The notes under the pieces: generated by a model
Databases searched by the model: none
What the model was told of the DNA's origin: nothing
The model's input: only the letters and a program-made list of their open reading frames with translations
DNA from: Spinacia oleracea
Taxonomy: Eukaryota > Streptophyta > Magnoliopsida > Caryophyllales > Amaranthaceae
Length of the DNA: 64,000 nt
Assembly (NCBI RefSeq): GCF_020520425.1
Contig: NC_079492.1
Coordinates: forward strand, 744,001-808,000
Reading direction: 5' to 3'
Position numbers and translations under genes: made by a program
Shown: piece by piece, positions 33,533 through 45,011 of the stretch
Layout: the number at the start of each line of letters is the position of its first letter
Numbering within the stretch: the stretch's first letter is position 1

Positions 33533-36500
33533 TGTTGTTACTGAACATTTGAACCACATTCCCACTCCTACCAAGTCCAACCATATTTCCATGTTCCGGG
33601 TCAGGAAAATTACTCAGACAATCCTGAAACAGATTGAAAATGATCACGATTCAGGTGCACCTGTGGCTCAGATTTTCAATAACTTAGCGGGAAGAAGGAA
33701 TGGTGTAGAGAATATTGGTTTTACGAAAAAAGACGTGCATAATATTTTGAATAGGAGGATGCGATTAAGGCTACGAGATGGGGATGCTGTTGCGATGATA
33801 AATTATTTAGATAAAATGACAAAGGATAATCAAAAAATTTTCCATCTGCACCGGCTTGATAAAACAGGGAAGTTGCAGGATGTAATGTGGGTTGATGCTC
33901 GTAGCAGAGCCGCGTATGAGTACTTTGGGGATGTGGTTTGTTTTGACTCCACGTACTTGACAAACAAGTATGAGTTGCCATTTTCGAACTTTGTTGGGGT
34001 GAATCACCATGGGCAAACAATTTTGCTTGGATGTGCATTAGTGTCTCATGAAACCGCGGAAACGTTCGTTTGGCTCTTTAGGGCATGGTTGTCTTGTATG
34101 GGGGGTAAAGCTCCCGCTGCTATTATGACCGACCAGGATGAGAAAGGCAATTAGAATAGCAATGCCAATGCCTAAAACCAGACATCGTTGGTGTATGTGG
34201 CATATTATGCAGAAGTTCAGCCGAAAATTGGGTTCGATGACTGATTTTCCCCAAATAAAAGTTGCCCTACAGAATGTCATATACAACAGTTTGACCCCTG
34301 TTGAATTCGAAGAAGGTTGGGCTGAAGTGGTGGAAACTTTCAAGCTGAAGGAGGCTAAGGAAAGCTACAAGTGGCTAGTAGGTATTTTTCATTGTTTGGT
34401 ACTACTTTTAATTCTAATCGTGATATGATAAAGTATACATCATACGAAACCGCGATAACATTTTAGATGGGTACACGTTTTCATTTAATTATGTACCAAA
34501 CTGCAATAAAAATTTGATTTACATGTGCAATGTGGTTGGTATTTCATATATGGCATTGTCTTTGGTGAGAATGTCTTTCATGTTCATTTCCTTTTGTTGT
34601 TAATTTACCTAATGACCTTTTTTAAATGTATAGGGTTGTATAATCAGCGAGAAATGGTGATACCTGCATATGTGAAGCATATTTTTTGGGCGGGGATGCA
34701 GACGACTCAGAGGGTTGAGAGTATTAACAGTTTCTTCGACGGGTACTTGAAGAAGAATACGAGATTATATCAGTTTGCTCCTAGGTACTGCAAGGCCATG
34801 GAAAGTAGGGCCAATGATGAAAAAGCTGCTGATGTGAACTGCTGTCGTTTTACTCGGTCTTTGGTTGGAGAGTTTGCTGTGGGGAGGAAGTTCCAGAAAC
34901 TATATACGGATGCGAAGTTCGTTGAAGTCCAGATCCAATGTATGCGGGTATGTTACGTAACACCTATTACTTCGAAAGTAGTTTCTGATGTGGAGGTTGA
35001 GCATACGGTGTCTGACAAAGTATGGGTATGGTCCAAGTTCTTGAGAAAGGAAATATCTTTGGCAGGCCGGAAGCGTATATACGTCGTGCTGTTCAACAAG
35101 GAGACCTCTTTTGCAAAGTGTGACTGCAAACATTTCGAGTGCCACGGCATTATGTGTAGGCACATCATTAAGGTGTTGGACGTAGAGGATGTGGAAAATG
35201 TGCCTGTTGGATATATAGTTGACCGATGGAGGAAAGATATACAACGCAAGCACACTCTTGTGAAGGTTGCTTATCATGATCCCGAGAAAACAGAAGAAGT
35301 TAAGCGCTATGACCGGATTATGAATGCGGTGGAACCTGCTGCCCTCCGTGGATCACTTTCCGAGCAGAAGTTGGATTTGGTCATAGAAGGTATTATGAAT
35401 ATTGTGCTACGTCTTGATGAGGGTGATGCTCTTTCAGCATTTGGTGATAACGAAGCTGGTGCACTGACTTCCGGGGGGAACAGGATGGCGATTGTTGGTC
35501 CTACGACACCAGGCTCCGTTAACAAACCTCCAAACAGCGTTGGGGATGATACTACCACACTTACCCCCCTATTATGGTTAAAGATCCTGTTCCGCGAGGT
35601 GGTTTAAAGGCTCACAGGACTCGTGAAAAAAGATTTTTACAACCAGGTGAGAATAAAAACTCCGCAAGGAAGCAAGTCAGGAAAAACAAGAGTGTTGTAC
35701 CACAAGACTTTCCAGAAACCAGCAATTGTCAGAACACTTGCCTTCCTCAACACAACTACGTGCAGCCGCCAAACACCTTCCATCCTGGTTGGGGATCCCA
35801 CGATCAATGTGTGAGTGAATCACATACGCAAATTAAACTTAAACAAATATTGATGTGAGTTTGTGAGTTTGTGATATTCTATTTAAACACATATTGATTT
35901 GAGTTTGTGATATTTCCAGGGGTATAGTGTTGATTACCCGCCTCAAATGGCTGGGCAAGTAAGGGGGACTATGGTATACCCTCAGCAGAACTACAACAAT
36001 GGGGTATCTGTTCAACAGTTTCAGGTGATTTTTTTCGTGTCCTTTTGTACCACTCATGTTATTAAATGTTTATTAGCCGTCAACAACATTTACCTTGTAT
36101 TTATTAGAGTTTGACATGTATACAGTCATCCGGAAGAGTAAGTGGAGTTGTTGCCACAAATTTGTTTCCCTCAGGACAGACAGAAATTCGCATGTCTGTG
36201 GGTGGGATTCGTATGACCCCGGAGGGTGGTGACGTACTTTTGTCCCAAGACCGTTGTGGTATATCAATGTCACAAAACATATCTGGTGGTCCAATTGCCC
36301 AAAACCGATCCGGTTTACACATGTCCCAGAACATTAATGGTGTGCAAATGTCGCAAAACTTGAGTGGAGTGCAAATATCTCAGATGTCGCAAATGTCCCA
36401 GAATGCTGGTTCCATTCGTTACTTCACCAGTAACAGCAGCAACAGAGGTGGAAATTATCAAGAGGCCGGGACTCGTTGTATGCCTGCAAATCATAACCAG

Positions 36501-36704
36501 CACCGGCATAGTTTCCAGGTTGTGAACGAAACCTCCCATGGGGATCATCGTAGTTATCAACCAACTACTAAACACTTGTTGCAGTCCAATCCGGGTTTTT
36601 TAGTCAATGAGGGTGGGTGTGGAACGCATTCTACACATGGCGCCAGTGGTAATCTAGTATTCACTCAAGACCTGCTCGGTTGTCATGACCTTACGAAGAA
36701 TTAG
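33533..36704 (+). pseudogene. FAR1-related (FRS) gene 2, 3' part, two frameshifts
   Basis: After the duplicated TGTTG the FRS frame resumes in phase: end of the FAR1 domain (TEHLNHIP), then the MULE domain (DARSRAAYEYFGDVVCFDS, VGVNHHGQ, MTDQD). Just after MTDQD, near 34137, the frame shifts +1 to MRKAIRIAMP and RWCMWHIMQKF. An intron at 34382-34633 joins WLVG to LYNQRE. The SWIM finger is CDCKHFECHGIMCRHIIKVLD. At a six-C run near 35563 the frame shifts again to MVKDPVPRGG. The C-terminal exons 35920-36024 and 36126-36704 encode an Asn/Ser/Gln-rich tail with repeated MSQN. Two frame breaks plus the retrotransposon make this a pseudogene as written, although the C-run break could be a sequencing error. 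Confidence 0.8.
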
Positions 36705-37526
36705 AATTGATTTCCATGGTGAAATCCACCCAATAAATCTACCTTTGTGGTACGTTATTTGAAGTTGATTGACTTCCATCCAATAAGTCTGAATTATGGC
36801 GTGTTACCATATGTGCATTCCTCTGTAACCATATGATTCAATTTGTAACCCAATTTGGGGTTTACAGGATGTCGTAACTTAAATAAGGTTACTTTAGATA
36901 CTTTCGTAAACTGAATTTTCATAATTGACACAGAACTCTGAATTACTTCGAGTTTGCTATGTACTAAACCATGTATAATTCGGTAATTTGGTACCCTACT
37001 TCGTGTTTGCTATTTTTAACAGTATTTGTGTTAGTGTTTTTGCGGTTTTGTGTTAGTGTTTTTGCGGTTACTTTGTTTTAAAAAATAAAGACGAATAATA
37101 CGTATGAAGAATAAGAATAAGACTACTAATACGAAAAGCATCATCCGCAAAATATTACATGGAAGGCAGCGCCGCCTAGGTTGAAACTATAAAATACACC
37201 TATTACATTTCCGACGAGATAAAGGTAGGCAATGTCTGAACAACAACAAATAACTTACCTGTTACTATTACGCCATAGAAGTAGGATAGAAAAATCTAGC
37301 CAAACCTAATAACTAAATACGTCATGGTGATGAATACTATGCCGATAAATACTACGCCGTAGTTAAGCTAGTACCTAACTAAGTTCTTATACTATAGGTA
37401 CAAAACAACCTACGTCATAAGTACTACACACACACTGATGGGGAAAATTGTGTATAACCCTACATAATAAGTACAACACACACACTGATGGGGAAAATTG
37501 TGTATAATAACTCCAGACTCCGGCGC
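36705..37526 (+). other. Intergenic region
   Basis: No gene seen. A short duplication TTGTGTTAGTGTTTTTGCGG occurs near 37028-37070. A phrase with ACACACACTGATGGGGAAAA occurs twice (about 37423 and 37477, 54 bp apart). The end overlaps the last exon of the minus-strand gene at 37527. Confidence 0.5.
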
Positions 37527-38825
37527 TTACAGTTCCAGTTTACGCGCAAGTGGTTGCTTCTGGAGCTTCACCGACTGCATAAATCAAATAAACCATTACA
37601 ATCAACTAAAATGTTTTCTAATTTTCTACATTACATAGTTCGTATGAGACATAATAACAGCGGTAGCGGTACCATACTCACCCATAATGGTACCATACTC
37701 ACCCATAAAATATCGGTATGCATTGTAATGCAGTACTATGTACACCTGTTTGGTACTATGGAGTCAACCCAATGCAGTAAGCATACCTGTTTGGTACCCT
37801 AATGGAAGTACCAGACGATGTAAAACAAAGCGTTGGGAACCGAAATAAGAAATTAAATGAAGTACCTCAAATAAGACAGTAAACAGGAGGTTGGCCGAAC
37901 CCAAATCAGATTCATTGTAATTTGGTAACAAGTCGTTTCCCCGCCACATAAGGACAACCCCTCCGCATTGATTCTCAAACCATTTGGATTGATATTCTCC
38001 TGGTAAGTTGCTAATTAGCTCCCTGCAGTCGTTGTTACTTATTCGGGCTTCAGTAACCACCATGAGTGATGGATGGTGCCTTGCAAACATCTCAAAGAAG
38101 GTGGCTCTGAATGAGGGTCTGCTCATGGATAGGGCGTTCCATGCAACGACCACCGTACCTCGTGGTATGAAGGCGGAAACCGCCGTCCCAACCATAGTCT
38201 TTCCCTCTAAACACACCTCATTGTAAGCCCGTCGTTTGGTCTGAAAATACCTTGGAACAACAGTAATTTCCACCCCAGTAAACGTATGTTCCACACTCAT
38301 AACATGAATAGCATGAGCGTTGGATGCAATGAAAACGTGGCTCCTTGAATCAGGGAAATTGTACACAGGGAGGTCGTCCACAACTACAGCTGGTCTAGGG
38401 TCTACCACAGCGAGGAGGTTGTTCGGGTACAACAACCACGACCCTTGTGCAGCAAGCCGGTTGGAACACCAATCTAAGTAAGCCCAAAACCCAAGATGCA
38501 TATTAGGGTGGTCCGTAATTAAAGGGTGGTGTGCAGGCAGGATTTTACCTGCAGAGGTGACCATCACAGAACAAGGGAACATAACAGGGTGGTAAGGCAA
38601 CTTACTAACGGCACAATAAAGCTGGATATTCAGGTCAGTTTTGATTGCGTGCGGCACACGGAGACCATTTTCTGCGTCTTCGACGTCGATGGAGTAGTAA
38701 GTGGTGTTGTAGTTCAATTCAGGCCCGTTTGAAGATTTTGGCTGGTCGAAGTACATTATGGCTTTTGGGTGGCAGAGTAGTGTTCGGCTGCTATCACAAA
38801 CAAGGATAGATTTGCCTTTGTCCAT
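37527..38825 (-). CDS. Unknown domain fused to truncated LINE-type endonuclease fold, paralog 1
   Basis: Exon 1 is 38825-37866 (320 codons) and exon 2 is 37574-37527 (15 codons plus stop), with a 291-bp intron in phase 0 (GTACTT donor, ATGCAG acceptor), giving 335 residues. The start is the ATG of MDKGKSIL; the longer open frame upstream has only a TTG. The N-terminal 200 residues match no family I know, but are shared with the paralogs at 42845 and 46471 (HPKAIMYFDQPKS, MHLGFWAYLDWCSNRL, LLAVVDPRP). The last third resembles the start of an endonuclease/exonuclease/phosphatase (EEP) domain as in plant LINE ORF2: VVVAWNALSMSRPSF, VVTEARIS, GGVVLMWRGND. The first metal-ligand Asn and Glu are present. 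The remainder of the EEP fold is absent, so nuclease activity is unlikely. The C-terminal tail SVKLQKQPLARKLEL is mildly basic. Function unknown. Confidence 0.72.
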
Positions 38826-40677
38826 TTTTGGCAGGTTTGCCGGTGGAGAATTTGGAAACAATTAGGGTTTGAACAGCTAGAAGGAGAAACAAGTGGGTTG
38901 GTTTGAGGAGTCCCCACTGGAAGGAGGTTGTCAACTATAAAGGGAAGTGAATACTACACTAAAGTTGTCGGTGAAAAAACGTAGTGAAATAAATTCCTAA
39001 CAACCTAGGTGGGTTTAAAAGTTATTACGTCGTTTGGTACCACCAGGTTTACTGATCTTATTACTTGGTACCGCTCCAGAGTACTTTTTTCAGTAAATGC
39101 AAACTACTGCAATTTAACGTTATCTGCATAATTGTTCTTATTGTTGAGTGAAATCAATAGTTGAATGTTGAACACAAGTTATCCGACTTTGGTGATGTTT
39201 TCGTTTGATTCAGTAGTTTGGGACACTAATATTGTCGGTAAGGAACAACAGACTACTAAGAATCGGATTTTAGGGTTATGTGTTGTCGTTACTATGACTT
39301 GTATAGGGCACTATTTTTGTCGGTATATGTAACAGTAGACCACTAAGAATTGGATTTTAGCCAAATGTGGTTTCGTTATCATAAGTAGTTTGGGACACTA
39401 ACATTGTCGGTATGGAACAACAGACTACTAAGAATCGGATTTTAGGGTTAGTTACTATGACTTGTAGGACACTAATATTGTCGGTATGTAACAGTAGACC
39501 ACTAAGAATTGAAATTTAGGAAAATGTGGATTCGTTATCGTAAGTAGTTTGGCACACTCATATTGTCGGTATGGAACAGTAGACTACTAAGAATCGGAAT
39601 TTAGGGTTATGTACAAGTTAGTGATATGTTTGAAGGTAAAGGGTGTAGGGTACTTGAATGTGTTAAAAGTCGGATATTATAGGTCTTTAATTTGCCGTGA
39701 CCTAATCGACACTAGGATGTCCGAACATTGTTAACTCATATTTGAAATGACTCCAAACCCAATATTAGTAAAAAAAATGTAATGATTACATTTGTGAACT
39801 TTTATTAGTATTAGTACCTCATTAATAGATTGTGTACGTCTTACAATATAATGTGTTTATGTCTTACAATATGTGTTTAAAATTGAAAAATTCTCACGTC
39901 TTAGAATAAGATGTGTTTACGTAACAATATAACAATGTAAGATTACATGGTTGTCTTAATTTACGTATGTTATGATGTTCGATGATGTTATCCTGATATT
40001 TATATTCAAAATATCAAGTGTTAATAATTTATGCAAATACGGAAATTGAAATTTTACGATTTCATGATGACCACGATCTGTACGCATACGACCATACAAT
40101 ACACTTAGTAAGACTATTACTACATAATTATATACATATGTGGTTATAAAATGATAATTACCTCCTAACTGAATGGATTAGGTAAATCTAAGGTAATCGG
40201 ATTGAATGGATTTTTGAAATCAACTATCGGGTTCTTAACACCACTAAGGGTTTATTCTGTCATTGGTTAGATTTTCAACCCTACACCCAAATGATATTTG
40301 GGCGACTTCTCGACCGGGTACACATTCAGTCCCTTAACCAATACGAATAATTTACCAATGCGATTAATTAACCGATACGATTAATTAACCAATACGATTA
40401 ATTAACCAATAACAAATACTTTACATTAAGAACTAATTTTAAATTTAGTTCCCAAACGTACGAAATGGCCTATCCCAAACAACGTAGTAATAGGAGAATT
40501 CCAAAATTATTTTGAAACATTGAGCGGGAATTTTCCCGCCTCCTTCAGTAAAATTTCAAAAGTTTTGGAAGCTTGTCAAAGAATCTTTGACTTTGACCAC
40601 CACAGCTATATAAGCCACAAGAAGTTGGCCACATCCTACCTCATGTTAAATAATTTAAAATCAAATAACGCCGGCTA
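38826..40677 (+). other. Intergenic region with short tandem arrays
   Basis: No gene is seen. It holds the 39213-39612 array and a second small array at about 40345-40412, in which a 20-bp phrase with CGATTAATTAACCAATA recurs three to four times. TTTGGTACC occurs near 39048. A TATATAAG box near 40610 belongs to the GRF-like relic at 40678. Confidence 0.5.
39213..39612 (+). repeat. Tandem array of five 75-87 bp units of two alternating types
   Basis: Units start near 39213, 39299, 39386, 39461 and 39543. Each contains ATTGTCGGTA (TTTGTCGGTA in the second) and CACTAAGAAT or CTACTAAGAATCGG. Odd units read AGTAGTTTGG...AACAACAGAC (AACAGTAGAC in the fifth) and even units read GTAACAGTAGACCACT. 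This A-B-A-B-A pattern suggests duplication of a dimer. Confidence 0.82.
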
Positions 40678-41046
40678 ATGTCTCATAGTTCTAATTCCCT
40701 AAGGTCACCGCCGGCAAACGTGGGATGCGTAGATGGCCGGAAGATGCTCTGGTGCGAGACGATCAGTTGTCCAACATGCATCACTTGCATAACTTAACTA
40801 AGGATTTCACAGACAACCACAAATCCACACAAATTATATTTTAAATGTCGATTTTGTGGGTGGTTCCGGTGGGTTGAAGATCACAATTTAATAACAGAGG
40901 AAAACATGCTGCCATCGCGTCTTGTTGATGTTGGGCTGGACCGCGTCCTCCACCGCCTCGACAAGATTGAATCAAGCATTTGGATGTTGTATAAATTATT
41001 CGTCGTTTGTCTTATAGTTTTTGTGTATTTTCTCCTCCCAAAGTAA
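40678..41046 (+). pseudogene. GRF zinc-finger-like small gene with one in-frame stop
   Basis: From an ATG at 40678, 60 bp after a TATATAAG box, one frame runs to a TAA at 41044-41046, interrupted only by a TAA near 40795. The part after the stop reads TTTNPHKLYFKCRFCGWFRW, matching the NPxRxFxxC...CGFFxW half of a zf-GRF. It is followed by a short charged helix and a hydrophobic C-terminal segment (LFVVCLIVFVYFLLPK), the same layout as the gene at 14028-14546. The part before the stop supplies Cys residues (LWCETISCPTC). No intron of normal size would remove the stop. Likely a decayed GRF gene; a start downstream of the stop would lose half of the finger. Confidence 0.55.
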
Positions 41047-41133
41047 ATCGACGTTTCCTTTGTAAAAGATCGTAATAATCAATAAAAAGCGTATTTTAAG
41101 AGTTGGACAATCTCATCAATATCAATACCAATT

Positions 41134-41315
41134 GAGGTTGGCATGAGTGGTTAAGGGCCTCTTGCTCCTTAACCAAGGTCTCGGGTTCGAGCCTTGGGAA
41201 TGGAAAAAATCTCAACTGGGAGGGATGCTGCCCATCGAGGTACCCATGCAAACTCCCACGGGAGATTACCTCGCCGAAAGCGGTGGGAACTCCTGTAGTA
41301 GAACCAAAAAAAAAA
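41134..41315 (+). mobile_element. tRNA-derived SINE
   Basis: The head resembles a tRNA: A-box-like ATGAGTGGTTAAGG near 41143, then B box GGTTCGAGCC near 41193, at about tRNA spacing. A GC-rich tRNA-unrelated body follows, and a ten-A tail ends it near 41315. About 180 bp is typical of plant SINEs. A target duplication was not identified with confidence. Confidence 0.82.
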
Positions 41316-41472
41316 TATCTTTCGTATGTAAATTACATCAGTGTGTCGTATTCCCGTAAGTTTTGTTCGCGTTAATTGGGGGACTGTTTTTAGTTATTAT
41401 GGATTAGGGAAATCTAATATTGATTAGGGAAATCTAATATTACCTTTCATTGGATCTGTCCGTCTGCAACGC

Positions 41473-42845
41473 TTAGCACATCAATAGACGTCGTTTTGCT
41501 CGGGAAGTCGTTCCCGGGATCACAGCCTACGTACGAATAAAAGGAACAAATTGTTATATGTTTTATCAAACATTATTGAGCTACATTGAACCACAAACAT
41601 ACATTCCTCCATTGTAACCCCCATTTGTACACTATCCAACATTTGGTGTTTTGTATGCCCTCGTTTGGTATTGTAATACCCCAAAATACATGTTTTTCTC
41701 AGTCAAATCAGTTTTATATGGATCGAAAATGCATGGCCGAAACTGAATGGTTTGGTACACCATGTAGTTATTGTTTTTGTACCAAACCGTCGTTCGGAAC
41801 CTTATGTCATACTATATGTCTATGTAAAACGGAAGACACTTACATGAAATTGTAACGACGCAAGGTGTTTAGGTTTTGCTCCCCCCATTTGACAAACGGG
41901 ATCATGCCGGTACGTAATCGATGGCTGGACTTGGTTGACAGACCAGAACATAACAACACCCCCGGCTCGTCCTTCGGGACCGAATAAGTCGTGTTGGTAC
42001 GTCCCAGGCAGTGTTTGTGCGATAAGCAGTAGTTGAGGTTCATTTATTCTTGACTCGGTCACGATGATAATGGACGGTGTAAGTTGGGAAAATATGCGAT
42101 AGAAGTGTTCCTTGAACGAAGGCCTGGTTACACCTCTAGCATTCCAAATGACCACTAACATTCCCTTTGCCAGTAGTGTCGGTGTTGTATGACCGACGTA
42201 TTGTTCTGTTGATCCCAGGTGAATATGGTGGTAACCCTTTTTATACAGGTTCCCTTCACGGTAGAAGACATCAACGTCAATTGAGTGAATGTAGTTAGAG
42301 TTTTTCATGACATGAAGTCCATCGGTGTAAGAACCAAAAAATATAGGGGTTTTTTTTATTGGTACAGTGTATACCGGTGTTTGGTCAATATGTAGTACTG
42401 GAATGGGATCAATGAAAGGTAAGTAATTATAAGGGATTACCTCAAACGCCTCAAACTCGGCCCTACTCCTAGCTTCCCACTCTATGTAAGCTAACAAACC
42501 AGCTGGAATACGACCACCCGAGTCTTCGGGAGTGGGGAGGTGGAATGGTAGTACACGGTTGTTCTCCGTTACCATGAACCTACCGGGAAATTCTTCTCTG
42601 TCCGATGTTTTTGAAAATATTGCCCGTACGATAGTGTCCCTATCAACGGGGTTCCACTCCTCTTCCCCTATGATCTCGTCATAGGTCTGAAAGTAAAAGG
42701 TCCGATTTATATCCAACTCATATCGCATACCCGCAGCCGGGGAGAAGTACATTGCTTCGCGAGGATGATATAGGAGGTTCCTGGTTGGGGACGTTTCATT
42801 GCTTACACATTGTTTTAAAACGTTTTGGGTTGGTGATTTTGGCAT
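41473..42845 (-). CDS. Unknown domain fused to truncated LINE-type endonuclease fold, paralog 2
   Basis: Exon 1 is 42845-41844 (334 codons, ATG MPKSPTQNV) and exon 2 is 41526-41473 (17 codons plus stop). The intron is 317 bp, phase 0, with a GTAAGT donor and TACGTAG acceptor, giving 351 residues. It is the most diverged of the three paralogs but aligns throughout: HPREAMYFSPAAG, PAGLLAYIEWEARS, YNYLPFIDPIP, then the EEP-like start LVVIWNARGVTRPSF, IIVTESRIN and GGVVMFWSVN. The WNARG form here is closest to canonical LINE endonuclease (WNxRG), which supports the origin. The catalytic half beyond the GG-W motif is missing. The C-terminal exon is basic (SRAKRRLL), as in paralog 3. No stop or frameshift. 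Role unknown. Confidence 0.72.
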
Positions 42846-43308
42846 TAGGCTTCCTTTGATTAACAGTATAGGGGGACTTCGGGTTTGATTGTAGGGGAGG
42901 ACCTCAAGTCAGTCAGTCGTTAGTGATAAATAGGGCAACTGGTAACTTTAATTACGGACGTTGGTGTTAAAGTACGTTGTAGTTATTGCATTTCCCCTAA
43001 AATTTTTATAATACATAAACAATACAAATTCAGATACTTTGACCTTGTATTTTTTCCTCGTATTTTTTGTGAATAGTACATTACACAAGTAAGTTTATTT
43101 TATGTCTTTTCATTAATATACTCTAGTTACGCCAACTACCCTTTACTAAAGTTGTACTTGGACTTAAACCCCAACCACCAGCAAAGGTAATCATTCATTG
43201 TTGCATTCCTTATCCTGTACTTCTATAATTAAAATGAGGCATTCCTAGGTTTTATTTCATTTTGCATCCAACTTTCTATAGAGATTTAACAAGAAACTAC
43301 TTCCAGTC
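42846..43308 (+). other. Intergenic spacer between divergent genes
   Basis: 463 bp shared by the minus-strand gene starting at 42845 and the plus-strand gene starting at 43309, so it should hold both promoters. GATAAATAGGG near 42924 is a possible minus-strand TATA region. Nothing else was assigned. Confidence 0.4.
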
Positions 43309-44433
43309 ATGGCGGGTGGTCCTACTCGGAAAGAAAATAAAAGGTAACTTCTGCTAATGTATGACCTTGTTCTGTTAAAGACAAATATGTGATAAATACG
43401 GCTTTTTTGTTGTGTTTATGTTTATATTACACCATTGACATCTATTTATTTTAGTTTATTAATGTCGATCGTACTTTACTAATACGGAGTGTGTACTAAA
43501 TCGCTTGGTATGGTACATTTGTGTAAATATATTTGCAGTCATGGAAAAGGCAAGGCAGCTGAACAGGAAGAAACACCAAGGACTAGGAGGTATACAGCCA
43601 GGGAGAAGGGAAAGGCCAAGGTAATGGATAGTGACGAAGTGTTAAAGGTCATGGCTGATTCCGGCCAACGCGACGTAAAGGACGTCGTCGGGATCCACAC
43701 GGTACGTAAAAGGGCTGACAGCCTTGTCTTCCCCCACCTTCTGGCAGCTGTGTCCAGGAACGGGGATGAAGCCATAGGTGGAATAGACTTCAACCCTAAA
43801 TGGTCGTACCTCACACCTCTCAAGATAGTTAGTGCAAGACGCTTCAGGAAAGAGGCGTATTGTTTTTTATATTACTTACTAGATTCGTATAAGATGGCTT
43901 TTAGTTTTAACCTGAACAAACTTAAAAAAATCATCCTTAAGTGCATGGAAAATGATCTTTTCTACCGCTACCTTGTCAAATTCTTTGAGATGTTCAAGCC
44001 CTTGAAAGGGTGGTTGGATGAGGTCAATTACAGGTTACAGGTACATGAGACAGAGTCGGGTCCATTCGGCCTACTAGTGCTTGGTCGGAAATACATGGGT
44101 TTCAAAGAAAGGGAGACCACGTTCGAGTGGATGAATTTCGGAAACGAGGATCTTTTTTACTACCTCTCTTACGATGAAGACAACTACCTCCATTTCAAGA
44201 ACGAAATGATAGATCTGAATGGGTTGGAGACGATGAGTGAGTTGGATTTACTCCTTGAAAACCCTTTTTACTCTACGCATAACTACCCTGCTCATTACGA
44301 TCAGCAGATGGAACTGGCCTACGCTTCGAGAAGTTCTAAGATATATTATCACGACGAGGACATGGTGTACTTTCACCCTGACTCAGCTGATGAGTACGAT
44401 AGTTCTAACAGCGACGCAAGTGAAGAAATTTGA
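43309..44433 (+). CDS. Unknown 309-residue protein, basic N-terminus and acidic C-terminus
   Basis: I do not recognise it. Exon 43309-43343 (ATGGCGGGTGG) joins exon 43539-44433 across a 195-bp intron (GTAACT donor, TTTGCAG acceptor, phase 2), giving 309 residues. The first 50 residues are rich in Lys, Arg and Glu (SHGKGKAAEQEE, RRYTAREKGKAK) and look like a nuclear signal region. The middle is a compact, aromatic-rich segment without known motifs (FRKEAYCFLYYLLDSYKMAF, FFEMFKPLKGWLDEV, RETTFEWMNFG). The tail is acidic and Ser-rich (DEYDSSNSDASEE). The frame without the first exon is open upstream, but only from a weak ATG. It lies between paralogs 2 and 3 of the endonuclease-fragment family, divergent from paralog 2. 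Intact splicing and frame argue for a real, lineage-specific gene. Confidence 0.6.
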
Positions 44434-45011
44434 TGCTAATTGGTACCTACACTTCGCTAATATGGGTACCAAATGATGCGGTTTGGGATACACAAACATT
44501 ACGTAATCGGTGTGTCCTCGGTAAGTTTATGTTTTTTATTCTGAAAGTGTTATTACTTTAGCCCTATGAGGTTTGCAAAATTCTCCCAAAAGCTTGTATT
44601 TCTTTGTCGTTTTCAGTAAGGCCCTAGGACGGTATTTGGACTATGTAATCGGTATTTGGTTCACAAGGTAGTACCAAATAGCCAATTTGGACTATGTAAT
44701 TGGTATTTGGTAAACACGGTAGTACCAAATAGCCAATTCGTACTTTATGTGAATTTATATGAGTTCACAATTAATATGTTATTAACATTACATTTGTCAT
44801 GATAGTCTAGCATTAATAATAACTAAACCTTGTTCAATTTAATACAAATTCTAACATTATATATCATAATACAACACTTAAGGAATTTAATTCTTCAGCT
44901 TACACAACACTGATTATAAGAATATAGCCAACTACGAATACAAACCAATATAATAAGAACCCTAGTTGTTTATAATTGTTGTAGTTGACTCACCCTCAAT
45001 CCTTGCCATCT
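44434..45011 (+). other. Intergenic region with a duplicated GTACCAAAT phrase
   Basis: A phrase containing GTAGTACCAAATAGCCAATT occurs twice between about 44640 and 44745, 55-60 bp apart. The rest is AT-rich. It separates two convergent genes. Confidence 0.5.

Noticed and set aside
38826-38861. Longer N-terminus for endonuclease-fragment paralog 1
   Set aside because: Upstream start is TTG; ATG 38825 fits the paralogs.
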